From Pseudomonadota bacterium (GTDB lineage Bacteria; Pseudomonadota; Gammaproteobacteria; Steroidobacterales; Steroidobacteraceae), in contig CAUJIK010000052.1 in assembly GCA_963205255.1 (NCBI GenBank), positions 1-64,000 of the forward strand: 64,000 nucleotides of DNA, written 5' to 3'. The notes under the pieces were generated by a model. The model saw only the letters and a list, made by a program, of their open reading frames with translations, made no database searches and was not told where the DNA came from. Position 1 is the stretch's first letter, and each line of letters begins with the position of its first letter. The translations under genes were made by a program, and so were the position numbers. Positions 30,811-40,085 of this stretch are shown piece by piece.

Positions 30811-31977
30811 ATGCCGAGCGGAGAACAGAAGAAACGGTCGCGACGGGTGACGGTGTTCTGGATCGTGGCGGGCGCGCTCGCTGCCTCCGCGATCGCCATC
30901 AGCCTGTTGCCCCGCGCCACCGAGGCCGACTTCGCCGTCGTGGACCGTGGCGCCGTACGCGTGGATCTGGTGGATGAGGGCCGCACCCGCATGCACGATG
31001 TCTATGTGGTCTCGGCGCCGATCGCCGGGCGGGTGCTGCGCGTGGAAGTCGAACCCGGCGACGCCGTGGCCGCCGATGCGGTGGTGGCGCGCATGACGCG
31101 CGCGGCCGCCGGCTTCCTCGACAGCCGCACCGACCTGCAGGCGCGCGCCGCCACCGATGCCGCCGCGGCACAGCTGCGCTCGGCCGACGCCGAGCTGAAC
31201 CTTGCGCAGACCGAGCACCGGCGCAACGAGGAACTGGTCGCACAGCACCTGGTTTCCGCCGCCGCCGTGGACAATAGCCGGGCACGGCTCGATGCGGCGC
31301 GCGCCGCGCGCGATGCCGCGCAGGCGGAGCTGGCCCGCGCCCGCAGCGCCCTGCTCTCTCCCGAGCGGCTGGAAGGCGGCAGCATCGCCGTGCGCTCGCC
31401 CGTGACCGGCAGCGTGCTGCGCGTGCCGCAGAAGAGCGAGACGGTGCTGCCCGTCGGATCTCCGCTGCTGGAGATCGGCGATCCGTCGCACATTGAAGTG
31501 GTGGCGGAGTTTCTGTCGCAGGATGCCGTGCGCATGCGACCCGGCCAGCGCGCGCAGATCGAGAACTGGGGTGGAGCGCCGCTGCCCGCCACGGTCGATC
31601 GCATCGAACCCGTGGCGCGCACCAAGGTTTCAGCGCTGGGCGTGGAAGAGCAACGCACCAATGTCATCCTGCAGTTCGATGACCGCACCGCCGCGCAACC
31701 GCTGGGGCATGACTATCGCGTGGATGCGCGTGTCACGGTGGATGAGACGCCGGATGCGCTGCGCGTGCCGCTGGGAGCGCTGTTCCGGCGCGGGGAGCAG
31801 TGGTTCGTTTACAAGGTTGTGGATGGACGCGCGGTGCTGACGCAGGTGGAGGTTGGCGTCGCGGACGGAGCGCGGCGCGTGATCGCCCAGGGGCTTGGCG
31901 AAGGCGATCGTGTGGTGCTGTTTCCCGGAAGCACGATCCATGACGGGCTGCGGCTGAAGGCGCGCGGCGGTGTGTGA
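30811..31977 (+). CDS. HlyD/MFP family periplasmic adaptor
   Basis: N-terminal TM, DVYVVSAPIAGRVLRVEVEPGDAVAADAVVARM lipoyl-like domain, coiled-coil, beta-barrel region. Confidence 0.9.
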   Translation: MPSGEQKKRSRRVTVFWIVAGALAASAIAISLLPRATEADFAVVDRGAVRVDLVDEGRTRMHDVYVVSAPIAGRVLRVEVEPGDAVAADAVVARMTRAAAGFLDSRTDLQARAATDAAAAQLRSADAELNLAQTEHRRNEELVAQHLVSAAAVDNSRARLDAARAARDAAQAELARARSALLSPERLEGGSIAVRSPVTGSVLRVPQKSETVLPVGSPLLEIGDPSHIEVVAEFLSQDAVRMRPGQRAQIENWGGAPLPATVDRIEPVARTKVSALGVEEQRTNVILQFDDRTAAQPLGHDYRVDARVTVDETPDALRVPLGALFRRGEQWFVYKVVDGRAVLTQVEVGVADGARRVIAQGLGEGDRVVLFPGSTIHDGLRLKARGGV

Positions 31978-32047
31978 TCGGCGCCTTGACAGATCACGTA
32001 TGCAGACACCGGGCTGGTGGACAGCAGTCCGCTGATCGCCCTGTTCA

Positions 32048-33324
32048 TCAGGGAAACAGTCCGCGGGTTTTCTTGGCGTTCCAGACGGTCTGCACACCGA
32101 TGGCCAGAGCGGCATTGCGGTGCGAGATCCCGTGGTCCGCGGCATAGCGCAGCACCTGCTCGAACGAACGGTCCAGCGCCCGGTACAGCCGCTCATTGAC
32201 CTCCGTCTCGTCCCAGAAGAACTGCTGCAGATCCTGCACCCACTCGAAGTAGCTGACGATCACCCCGCCCGCATTGCACAGGATGTCCGGGATCATGAAG
32301 ATCTGCTCCCGGCGCCGCTCCAGCACCCGATCCGCCTCGGGCGTGGTCGGCCCATTGGCCCCCTCGGCCAGGATGCGGCAGTCCAGCCTCTCGGCCAGCG
32401 GCGCCTCGATCACCCGCTCCAGCGCACACGGCGCCAGCACATCGCAGCGCTGGCTCAGCAGCTGCGCCGGATCGAACAGCGCCTCGGTGGAATACCCCTT
32501 GAGCACCCGGTGCTGCTGCATGTGCCGGTGCACGGCCGCCATGTCGAGGCCCCTGGGATCGTAGTACGCCGCCGTGTGGTCACTGATCCCGACGATCTTC
32601 ACTCCCCGCTCGGCCATCGCGGCCGCGGCCACCGAGCCCACATTGCCAAAGCCCTGCACAATGGCGGTGCAGCGCGAGGGCGTGAGCGCCAGCTTCTCCA
32701 TCGCCCGGTCCACCAGATGCGCCACGCCGCGCCCGGTGGCTTCGCGCCGCCCGGCCGTGCCGCCGCACTGCACCGGCTTGCCGGTGACCACCTCGGTCAC
32801 CGTGCTGCCCTGGTACATGGAATAGGTATCCATGAACCAGGCCATGACCTGCTCGTTGGTGCCCACATCCGGGGCCATGACATCGGTGTGCGGGCCGACG
32901 AAGGGGATCATCTCCTGCATGTAGCGCCGGGACAGGGACTCCAGCTCCCGCAGAGACAGCTGCTGTGGGGGTCCACAGCCACACCCCCCTTGCCCCCGCC
33001 ATAGGGCAGGCCCGCCAGAGCGCACTTCCAGCTCATCCACACGGCCAGGGCGGCCACTTCACCCATGTCCACCATGGGGGCAAACCTCGTTCCGCCCTTG
33101 GTCGGGCCCAGGCTCAGGTGGTGCTGCACACGGAAGCCCTGGAACACGGCCGTGGAGCCATCATCACGGTGGATCGGGCAGGACACCGCAATGGCCCGCT
33201 TGGGCAGCAGCAGCCGGTCGCGGTATTCCATCGGCATCTGGAGGTGATCGGCCACCGCATCGAACTGCCGCCGCGCCATCTCGAATACCGGCCCGCTGTA
33301 CAACGATTGCTCGCTCATCGCCAT
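32048..33324 (-). pseudogene. Glu/Leu/Phe/Val dehydrogenase, frameshifted
   Basis: N-terminal part (MAMSEQSLYSGPVFEMARRQFDAVADHLQ...LAGLPYGGGKGGVAVDP) in one frame; QQLSLRELESLSRRYMQEMIPFVGPHTDVMAPDVGTNEQVMAWFMDTYS... to the C-terminus in another; junction around 32960-32975 at a G5/C5 run. Confidence 0.88.
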
Positions 33325-33358
33325 GACCTGCCTTTATGTGAAGGGGTAAGTCAAAATT

Positions 33359-33377
33359 CGTATATTTTATCATATAT
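33359..33377. promoter_or_regulatory. AT-rich operator-like element A in divergent intergenic region
   Basis: CGTATA-TTTTA-TCATATAT; related pieces at 33442-33457 and 34450-34468. Confidence 0.4.
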
Positions 33378-33441
33378 TCTAGACGCGCGTCACGGCCCTG
33401 ATGTGGTGCACACCGCTGTCCCGCCCGCACCAGAATGCAGC

Positions 33442-33457
33442 GAATATGATACGATAT
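33442..33457. promoter_or_regulatory. operator-like element B upstream of gntR-family gene
   Basis: GAATATGATACGATAT; reverse complement ATATCGTATCATATTC shares CGTAT and ATCATAT with element A. Confidence 0.4.
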
Positions 33458-33489
33458 GCAACGAAATATGCTGACAGGAACCGATCGGC

Positions 33490-34152
33490 ATGCCTGAAGA
33501 ACAGAAGCGCACCACGCGTAAAGCCAAGCCCATGCGCCCGGCTGACGTATATGACGCGTTGCGATCCAGGATACTGACGCTGGAATACCGTCCTGGCACA
33601 CGTCTGGTCGAAGACACCATATCCGCCAACCTGAATGCCGGACGCACGCCGGTGCGCGAAGCGTTGCTGCGCCTCAATGGTGAAGGTCTGGTAAGTCGCG
33701 ACAATGGCTGGATCATCAAGGATCTGGGGCCCGAATGCATTCCGGCACTGTTCGAGTGCCGCTCCGCCATAGAAGGATACGCCACTCGCCTGGCCGCGAC
33801 GCGGGCGCGCAAGGAAGACATCGCCGAACTGGAGTCACTGGTCGTGCGCATGGACGAATACGCCTCCATTCCGCGCATCGCACTCAATCGCCTGAATCGC
33901 ACCTTCCACGAGAAAATCGTGCAGATCGCGGACAATCCGATGTTCGTCGAAATGCACAGCCGCACGATGTTCCATTACTGGAACATGCGCTCGCCGGTGC
34001 AGTTTTCGCTGGAGCAGACCCACAAGGCCAACGAGCAGCACAAGCAGATCCTGGCGGCGATCACGCAGAAGCAGCCGGAGGTTGCCGAAGCCCTCGCGCG
34101 CGCGCATGTGGAAACCACCTACAACGTGGTTCGCGACGTCATCGGGCTGTGA
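33490..34152 (+). CDS. GntR family transcriptional regulator, FCD domain
   Basis: DVYDALRSRILTLEYRPGTRLVEDTISANLNAGRTPVREALLRLNGEGLVSRDNGW winged helix; FCD-type C-terminal helices. Confidence 0.93.
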   Translation: MPEEQKRTTRKAKPMRPADVYDALRSRILTLEYRPGTRLVEDTISANLNAGRTPVREALLRLNGEGLVSRDNGWIIKDLGPECIPALFECRSAIEGYATRLAATRARKEDIAELESLVVRMDEYASIPRIALNRLNRTFHEKIVQIADNPMFVEMHSRTMFHYWNMRSPVQFSLEQTHKANEQHKQILAAITQKQPEVAEALARAHVETTYNVVRDVIGL

Positions 34153-34181
34153 GCGGCGGCACGCACTCGCAGCCATCCGTT

Positions 34182-34446
34182 TCACGCACACCCACGTCTA
34201 TCCCGGCGCCCGCGGCCGATGACCGGCAGCCCCATGGTCCGGCCGAAACCCTCCGCACGATCGAGATCGGACTCGAACCCGAGGTGATAGACACCTTCGC
34301 CGTGCTCGTCCAGGAAACGCTTCTGCGGCGAATCCATGGCCGAGGGCTGGCACAGCTGTAGCTGGAAATTGTCCAGGTCGCAGCATTTGTAGCGCAGCGA
34401 TGCCGAAGCGGCCCCGAGAATTTGACGAATCAGTTCATTTTCAAGC
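34182..34446 (-). pseudogene. VOC (glyoxalase/epimerase-like) family remnant
   Basis: Reverse-strand reading ...LENELIRQILGAASASLRYKCCDLDNFQLQLCQPSAMDSPQKRFLDEHGEGVYHLGFESDLDRAEGFGRTMGLPVIGRG...; 'SPQKRFLDEHGEGVYHLGF' is VOC-like; no N-terminal half present. Confidence 0.6.
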
Positions 34447-34449
34447 TAT

Positions 34450-34468
34450 TCATATATATAATCGTATA
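34450..34468. promoter_or_regulatory. operator-like element C
   Basis: TCATATAT-ATAAT-CGTATA, the same two blocks as element A in swapped order. Confidence 0.35.
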
Positions 34469-34576
34469 CATTGATGTGCAACGACCAGCGGTGATTGAAT
34501 CGGCCGCCAAAGCGCTTGACTCCGGGCTTCCTGTTGCCCACATGTAGCAGGGTCATTCCCGAAGGGACCAACCTCT

Positions 34577-35317
34577 GTGAAGAAGTGGCTGCTGTTGCTG
34601 CTGGTGCCGACCTACACCGCCTGTTCCGCCAGCTGGCTCAATTTTTCCGGCCAGGTGCGCGGCAGCGATTGGCGCACGGCCAGCCAGGAGCCCGCCGGCC
34701 TCGCACCGGACCCGGCCGCCACGCCCGAGGCCGTGGTGCAGGTGTACGCGGCGCGCGCCGTGCGCTGGCGCGGCTATTTCGGCGTGCATACCTGGATCGC
34801 GCTCAAGCGTAGCAACGCGGACGCATTCACGGTGCACGAGGTCAACGGACATCGTCTGCGGCGCACCGGCACCGCACTGGTCACCAGCAACCGCCCGCCC
34901 GACGGCCACTGGTATGGCAACCGGCCCGAATTGCTGGCCGAGAAACGCGGCCCGGAAGTCGACGAACTCATCGACCGCATCGAGGCCGCGGTGGCGACCT
35001 ACCCCTACTCAGGCACTTACCGGGTATGGCCGGGGCCGAACTCCAATACTTTCACCGCCTTCGTGCTGCGTGCGGCGCCGGAACTGCGCACCGACCTGCC
35101 GCCCACGGCCATCGGCAAGGACTACCTGGGCGTGACGCCGCTGGCGCGTCTGCCCAGCGGGACCGGCGCGCAGGTGAGCCTGCTGGGCGTGGTCGGGGTC
35201 GCGGCAGGCCTGGAAGAAGGGCTGGAGGTGAACTTGCTGGGCCTGACCTTCGGTATCGATCCGGCAGACTTTGCGCTGAAGCTGCCGCTGATTGGCCGCA
35301 TCGGCCCGGGCAGCTAG
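34577..35317 (+). CDS. DUF3750-like lipoprotein of unknown function
   Basis: Signal/lipobox MKKWLLLLLVPTYTACS; VQVYAARAVRWRGYFGVHTWIALKRSNADAFTVHEV...YSGTYRVWPGPNSNTF. Confidence 0.75.
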   Translation: MKKWLLLLLVPTYTACSASWLNFSGQVRGSDWRTASQEPAGLAPDPAATPEAVVQVYAARAVRWRGYFGVHTWIALKRSNADAFTVHEVNGHRLRRTGTALVTSNRPPDGHWYGNRPELLAEKRGPEVDELIDRIEAAVATYPYSGTYRVWPGPNSNTFTAFVLRAAPELRTDLPPTAIGKDYLGVTPLARLPSGTGAQVSLLGVVGVAAGLEEGLEVNLLGLTFGIDPADFALKLPLIGRIGPGS

Positions 35318-35356
35318 CGATTTTCACTCATCCGGCGCGCGGCATGTGGGCAGCGT

Positions 35357-37549
35357 TCAGAAGCGCAAGGTATAGCCCACCTTGAGTACGATGTCCGCAT
35401 TCGCGGAGCGCAGGCGCCCGTCCCTGTCGAAATCCTGCAGTGCGTGATTGACGACCAGGTAGGTTTCACGGCCCGCCTCCGGAATCCACTGCAACCGGCT
35501 GTTGAAGCCGACAAGTTCCGATTCGTTGTCATACTGCAGCAGGTTCGACCACGACAGCGTCGACGAGAAAACAAGGTCGAGTCGCAGACTCATGACGCGT
35601 GTGATGAACCCGCCTTGCGGCAGGTCGATGTCGTTGTACTCATATTCGGCCGCCAATGCGAAATGCGGCGACGGACGCAGCACGATCTCGCCCTCATAGG
35701 CCCGGTGTCTGCCGTCCAGGAAATCGCCCCAGCGGATCCCCACCTCACCGGAGATCGGCCGATGATCCGCTGCCCCAATGGCTATCTCGTATTCCGCGTA
35801 CTCGTATTGACCGACCGGAACCGTAACACCGGGGAAGATCTCGAAATCCTCGTCGATCCCCTCGCGAGTGCGCCAGTAGGTGAATTCCAGGGCATCGCCC
35901 GCATCGGTTTCGATTTCCAATGCACGCAACTTGAGGGATTCGGTCTGCAGGCCTCCATCGATGAAGCGGATGTGCTGCAGCTCCGCGCCCGAATACAGGG
36001 TTCGCAGCAGCCTGGAATCAGACCGACGGGTGTACCCGACATAAGCCGTATGGTCACGAATGCCGGTGTTGTTGACGAATCCAAGGGCCGGATAGAAGTT
36101 TCGCTGGATCTCCTTCACGCCGACTCCACCACGCAGGCCGATGCTGTTCGGCGATTGCAGGCGCAGCCCCCACGCCGCGTCGTCACCGCTCACGCCTTCG
36201 GTATCGGACTGCTGGTACCAGATCTCGCTTTCGAGGATGCGGCTCCCGGGAAGACGCGAATTGCGATAGCGGAAGTCGGCGCCGACCAGGGTGTTCGAGA
36301 GATTGGAACGCGGATCTCCATGCGTGAGGATCGCGCCGACGGTCGATTCCTCCAGCACGTTGACGGCTGCCCTGCCGACGAAGAGGTTGCGGGAATCGAC
36401 GCCATCGTATGCAGCCTGCTGGACATCCAGCAGGCCAACACTCCACTCACCGATCCGGCCCGTGAGCTTGGCGCCGACGCGCAGATCCACCGGAGTGCCG
36501 TCGCCGGCCAGCCCGATACGGCGCGAGAAGAACGGCCTGCCGTTCTGCAGGGTTCCACCCGAGAACTGGGCACCGCCACCGCTGCCGAGACGGCCGAATT
36601 CGAAGATGTCCGCATCCTGGAGGAAGAAGGCGCGTTTCTCCGGGAAGAACAGCCCGAAACGGCTCAGGTTGACCTGCCGGTCATCGACTTCGGTGGCGGA
36701 GAAATCGGTATTGACCGTCAGGGCGGCCGTCAGCGCCGGCGTGATCTTGTAGAACACATCGAGCGAGGGCTCGACCGACTGCGCGCTGCGTGCCGGATCG
36801 AACACCTTGTCGTGACGCAGTGTCAGGGAAGGAACGAGATCGAGGCCGATTCCCTGATTCATGCCCTGCAGGCCCGTGATCCGGCCGGCCGTGCTGGGAT
36901 TGATCTCCTGGTTTCGTGACGACCAGCCGATCGACTCCGTGCGACGCGTGACATTGCGCTGAACGTTGAAACCCCAGGTGTCGCTGTTCGGATTGAACGA
37001 CAGCGTCTTGAACGGAATGACCATTTCCGCCACCCAGCCTTCGGCGTCGCGGCTGGTGCGTACATGCCAGATTCCCTTCCAGTCGAAGTTCTCCTCGCTG
37101 GCGTTCTCGTACAGGGCCTGCCTGCGGACACCGTGCATGTTCACGGTGAAGGAATAGCCGCTGCGCCCGTCGTTGAATGGATCGATGACCACGGCGATGC
37201 GATCATCACCGTCCAGGTCTTCACCCTGCCTGAGGATGTTGGCCGTCGCCGCTTGCGGCTGGCTGTCGAACAGCCTTGCGCCAATGTACAGCGCATCGCT
37301 GTCGTACATGACGTAGACCTGCGTGCGCTCGGAAGGCGACGCATACTCCACCGGCGAGACCTGATGCAGGTCCTCGATGAGCGCGGCATCCTGCCACTCG
37401 GCTGGCAGCAGGCTCCCGTCAATCGTCGGCGGGGTTGCCGTCCGGCGGATTTCGATCGACTTGCTCGCTGCCGGCGATGCGGATTGCGCCATCGCGGCGG
37501 CGCCGAACAGCATTGCGCAGGACGTGATGCCCAGCCCCAGCAACTTCAT
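35357..37549 (-). CDS. DUF5916 protein: CBM9-like N-domain + C-terminal beta-barrel
   Basis: PPTIDGSLLPAEWQDAALIEDLHQ...VYVMYDSDALYIGARLFDSQP...DDRIAVVIDPFNDGRSGYSFTVNMHGVRRQAL...; ends ...VGYTLRF (terminal Phe of OMPs). Confidence 0.85.
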   Translation of the reverse strand: MKLLGLGITSCAMLFGAAAMAQSASPAASKSIEIRRTATPPTIDGSLLPAEWQDAALIEDLHQVSPVEYASPSERTQVYVMYDSDALYIGARLFDSQPQAATANILRQGEDLDGDDRIAVVIDPFNDGRSGYSFTVNMHGVRRQALYENASEENFDWKGIWHVRTSRDAEGWVAEMVIPFKTLSFNPNSDTWGFNVQRNVTRRTESIGWSSRNQEINPSTAGRITGLQGMNQGIGLDLVPSLTLRHDKVFDPARSAQSVEPSLDVFYKITPALTAALTVNTDFSATEVDDRQVNLSRFGLFFPEKRAFFLQDADIFEFGRLGSGGGAQFSGGTLQNGRPFFSRRIGLAGDGTPVDLRVGAKLTGRIGEWSVGLLDVQQAAYDGVDSRNLFVGRAAVNVLEESTVGAILTHGDPRSNLSNTLVGADFRYRNSRLPGSRILESEIWYQQSDTEGVSGDDAAWGLRLQSPNSIGLRGGVGVKEIQRNFYPALGFVNNTGIRDHTAYVGYTRRSDSRLLRTLYSGAELQHIRFIDGGLQTESLKLRALEIETDAGDALEFTYWRTREGIDEDFEIFPGVTVPVGQYEYAEYEIAIGAADHRPISGEVGIRWGDFLDGRHRAYEGEIVLRPSPHFALAAEYEYNDIDLPQGGFITRVMSLRLDLVFSSTLSWSNLLQYDNESELVGFNSRLQWIPEAGRETYLVVNHALQDFDRDGRLRSANADIVLKVGYTLRF

Positions 37550-37625
37550 GCGCCTCTCCATTGGATGAGTCCGGTCAGCGCGTCATCCTGGACGCGCGAC
37601 GCTGACGCCCGGATCACACCCGCGG

Positions 37626-39026
37626 TCAGCGTCGCGTCAGCCAATCCAGGAAGCCGCGCCTGCGCGGGGGCGTGGCGGGCAGCTCGATCGGCCACGCAAG
37701 GCGCGCTTCGAGTCCGCCCAGTTCGGCGCGGCCGAGGGTAATCGTGCCGCCGGTTGCCTGCATGAGATCGTTCACGATTGCCAGGCCCAGACCATGGCCA
37801 GGCCCGGCTTCATCGAGCCGGATGCCGCGGACCAGCACGGCTTCGGATGATTCACGGCCGAGGCCCGAACCGTCATCCTCGATCCACAGCAGGCTCTGGC
37901 CCGCTTCCATTTCGCCCCGCACGCGCACCCGATGTCGCGCGTGGCGGGCCGCGTTCTCGATGAGCGCGCCCAGAAGCTCGGTCAGATCCTCGACCGCGGC
38001 CGGAATGCGCAGATCATCTGGCACATGAGCCTCGAAGACCAGCCCTTCTCCCGCTTCCGTACGCGCAATCACCGCGATGATGTTCTCGATCAGAGTCTCG
38101 ATGTCGGCCGCAAGGCTTTGCCCTGCTTCGCGTGCCGCCGCTGCCCGGGTGCGGGCCAGCTCGGTTTCGAGCGTTGCGCGCATCGCGGCGAGGGCTTGAT
38201 CAAGGCCGTTCGCCGCTTCCACCGCGCCGGCTTCCCTTGCCCTGCGGCTTTGCGCCGCCAGGGCGGCAAGGGGTGTCTTGAGACTATGCGCCAGGTCGCC
38301 GGCACGCTTGCGGGCGCGCCCCAGATCGGCCTCTCGTGCATCGGCAAGCGCGTTGATCGCCTCGGTGAGCGGTGTGATCTCGCGCGGATGCACAGCCGGC
38401 AGGCGCGCGGCAGGGTTGCCCCGGAGCGCACCGATCTGCCGGCGCACTGCCGCCAGTGGACGCAGGCCCAGCGACACCTGCGCATAGGCCGCGATAAGCA
38501 GGAACAGCCAGAGCAGACTCAATGACAGCACAGTGTCCCGGTGGAATTCGCGGCGGGCTGCATGCAGCGGCGCATAGTCGGTCGCGACCTGCACCAGTAC
38601 CGGCTCCGGGGCGCGCTCGGGCAGGATTGGCCGCTCGACGATCAGCAGTGACTTGCCGAACGGTCCTGACACGTGCCGGATGCGCCAGCTTCCCGGGTCC
38701 ACATCGGGCGCCACAGGAAGACTCTGGTCCCACAGCGAGGCAGACAGAGCGCTGCCCTTGCTGGTGGTGAGCTGCCAGTAGAGGCCGCTTCCGGCTTCCC
38801 CATAGCGGTCGTCGCCAGGCTGCACATCGGCCACGGGACGACCGGCCGGATCGATGCGCAGCCCGCCCACGATCAGCCTGCCATCACGGATCAGCGCGTC
38901 AGCCTCGCGCTGCTCGATATGCTGCTCGAAGAACCAGTTCATGCCGCCCCCCGCCAGCGCAAGGGCAGCCAGGATCGCCACGGCGGCAACCGCCAGCAAT
39001 CGCAGCCGCAGCGAGTCCCAGATCAC
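37626..39026 (-). CDS. sensor histidine kinase (PhoQ-like)
   Basis: TM segments, HAMP-like region, DLAHSLKTPLAALAAQSRRA H-box, LLGALIENAARHARHRVRV, DDGSGLG. Confidence 0.92.
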   Translation of the reverse strand: MIWDSLRLRLLAVAAVAILAALALAGGGMNWFFEQHIEQREADALIRDGRLIVGGLRIDPAGRPVADVQPGDDRYGEAGSGLYWQLTTSKGSALSASLWDQSLPVAPDVDPGSWRIRHVSGPFGKSLLIVERPILPERAPEPVLVQVATDYAPLHAARREFHRDTVLSLSLLWLFLLIAAYAQVSLGLRPLAAVRRQIGALRGNPAARLPAVHPREITPLTEAINALADAREADLGRARKRAGDLAHSLKTPLAALAAQSRRAREAGAVEAANGLDQALAAMRATLETELARTRAAAAREAGQSLAADIETLIENIIAVIARTEAGEGLVFEAHVPDDLRIPAAVEDLTELLGALIENAARHARHRVRVRGEMEAGQSLLWIEDDGSGLGRESSEAVLVRGIRLDEAGPGHGLGLAIVNDLMQATGGTITLGRAELGGLEARLAWPIELPATPPRRRGFLDWLTRR

Positions 39027-39685
39027 GACCCGCGGAGCCGGTAGCCGAAGCCGCGCCGGCTCTCGACCACTTCCGGTCCCAGCTTGCGGCGCAGCCGCAG
39101 CACCAGCGCTTCGATGGCATTGGCATCGGCCGCATCGGCCCTGCCATGCAGGTGTTCGGCAATCTCCATGGTGGAGAGAAAGCAGCCAGAGCGATGCGCC
39201 AGCAGATCAAGGAAACGATACTCCAGCGGAGAAAGGCGCACCGGATGATCATCGACGGAGACGCTCATTCTGTGGGTATCCAGACGCAGACGGCCAATGA
39301 CCAGCAGCGGTGAAGAATGGCCCGCCGTGCGGCGGATCAGGCTGCGGACCCGCACCACCAGTTCGCCCATTGCGAAAGGTTTGCCGAGGTAGTCATCCGC
39401 ACCGGCCTGGATGCCTTCGACCTTTTCGGTCCAGTCGCTCCGGGCGCTCAGGATCAGCACCGGAAAGTGATGTCCTTCCGCGCGCCATCGCCGGAGCATG
39501 CTGAGGCCATCGAGTTTCGGCAGACCCAGATCGACCACGGCGAGGGCATAGCTCTCGACAGCGCCGCGATACCAGGCGTCCATGCCATCGGTGGCGAGAT
39601 CGACGACGAAACCAGCCTCGGACAGTGCCTGAACCAGGTCTGGTCCGACGACCGGGTCGTCCTCGATCACCAGCACCCGCATCAA
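39023..39685 (-). CDS. OmpR/PhoP-type response regulator
   Basis: MMRVLVIEDDPVVGPDLVQALSEAGF...LPKLDGLSMLRRWRAEG...LSARSDWTEKVEGIQAGADDYLGKPF; C-terminal winged helix. Confidence 0.95.
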   Translation of the reverse strand: MMRVLVIEDDPVVGPDLVQALSEAGFVVDLATDGMDAWYRGAVESYALAVVDLGLPKLDGLSMLRRWRAEGHHFPVLILSARSDWTEKVEGIQAGADDYLGKPFAMGELVVRVRSLIRRTAGHSSPLLVIGRLRLDTHRMSVSVDDHPVRLSPLEYRFLDLLAHRSGCFLSTMEIAEHLHGRADAADANAIEALVLRLRRKLGPEVVESRRGFGYRLRGS

Positions 39686-40035
39686 TCGTCCTCTACAAGC
39701 AGGATGGAACCGGTACGGGCATCCAGTTTCACCTCCCTGACGCTGCCCTGCGGGGTGAGGATCTTGATTTCGTAGATCAGCCGCCCGCGTTCGGACTCCA
39801 GCTCCGTCTTGACTACATCTCCGGGCACGCGTGCCAGGGCCAGCTCCATGATGCGCGGCAGCGGCAGGAGTTCGCCTTTCTGGACTGCGTCACGGATGGC
39901 GACAAGGTCATTGCGACCCACTCCGGCCAGTGCGCCGGTGATGAGACCGACGTTTGCCAGAACGGCGAACAGCATGAGAACAAGGCCGACGCAGACCCCA
40001 CGGCGGGGCGATCGGGGAGAATGTGCTTGCACCAT
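39682..40035 (-). CDS. PepSY domain protein
   Basis: DLVAIRDAVQKGELLPLPRIMELALARVPGDVVKTELESERGRLIYEIKILTPQGSVREVKLDARTGSILLVEDD. Confidence 0.9.
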   Translation of the reverse strand: MVQAHSPRSPRRGVCVGLVLMLFAVLANVGLITGALAGVGRNDLVAIRDAVQKGELLPLPRIMELALARVPGDVVKTELESERGRLIYEIKILTPQGSVREVKLDARTGSILLVEDD

Positions 40036-40085
40036 GCCGCCAACCTTACTCCGGAATGCTGACGCGGCACTGACAAAGGCCCTCC

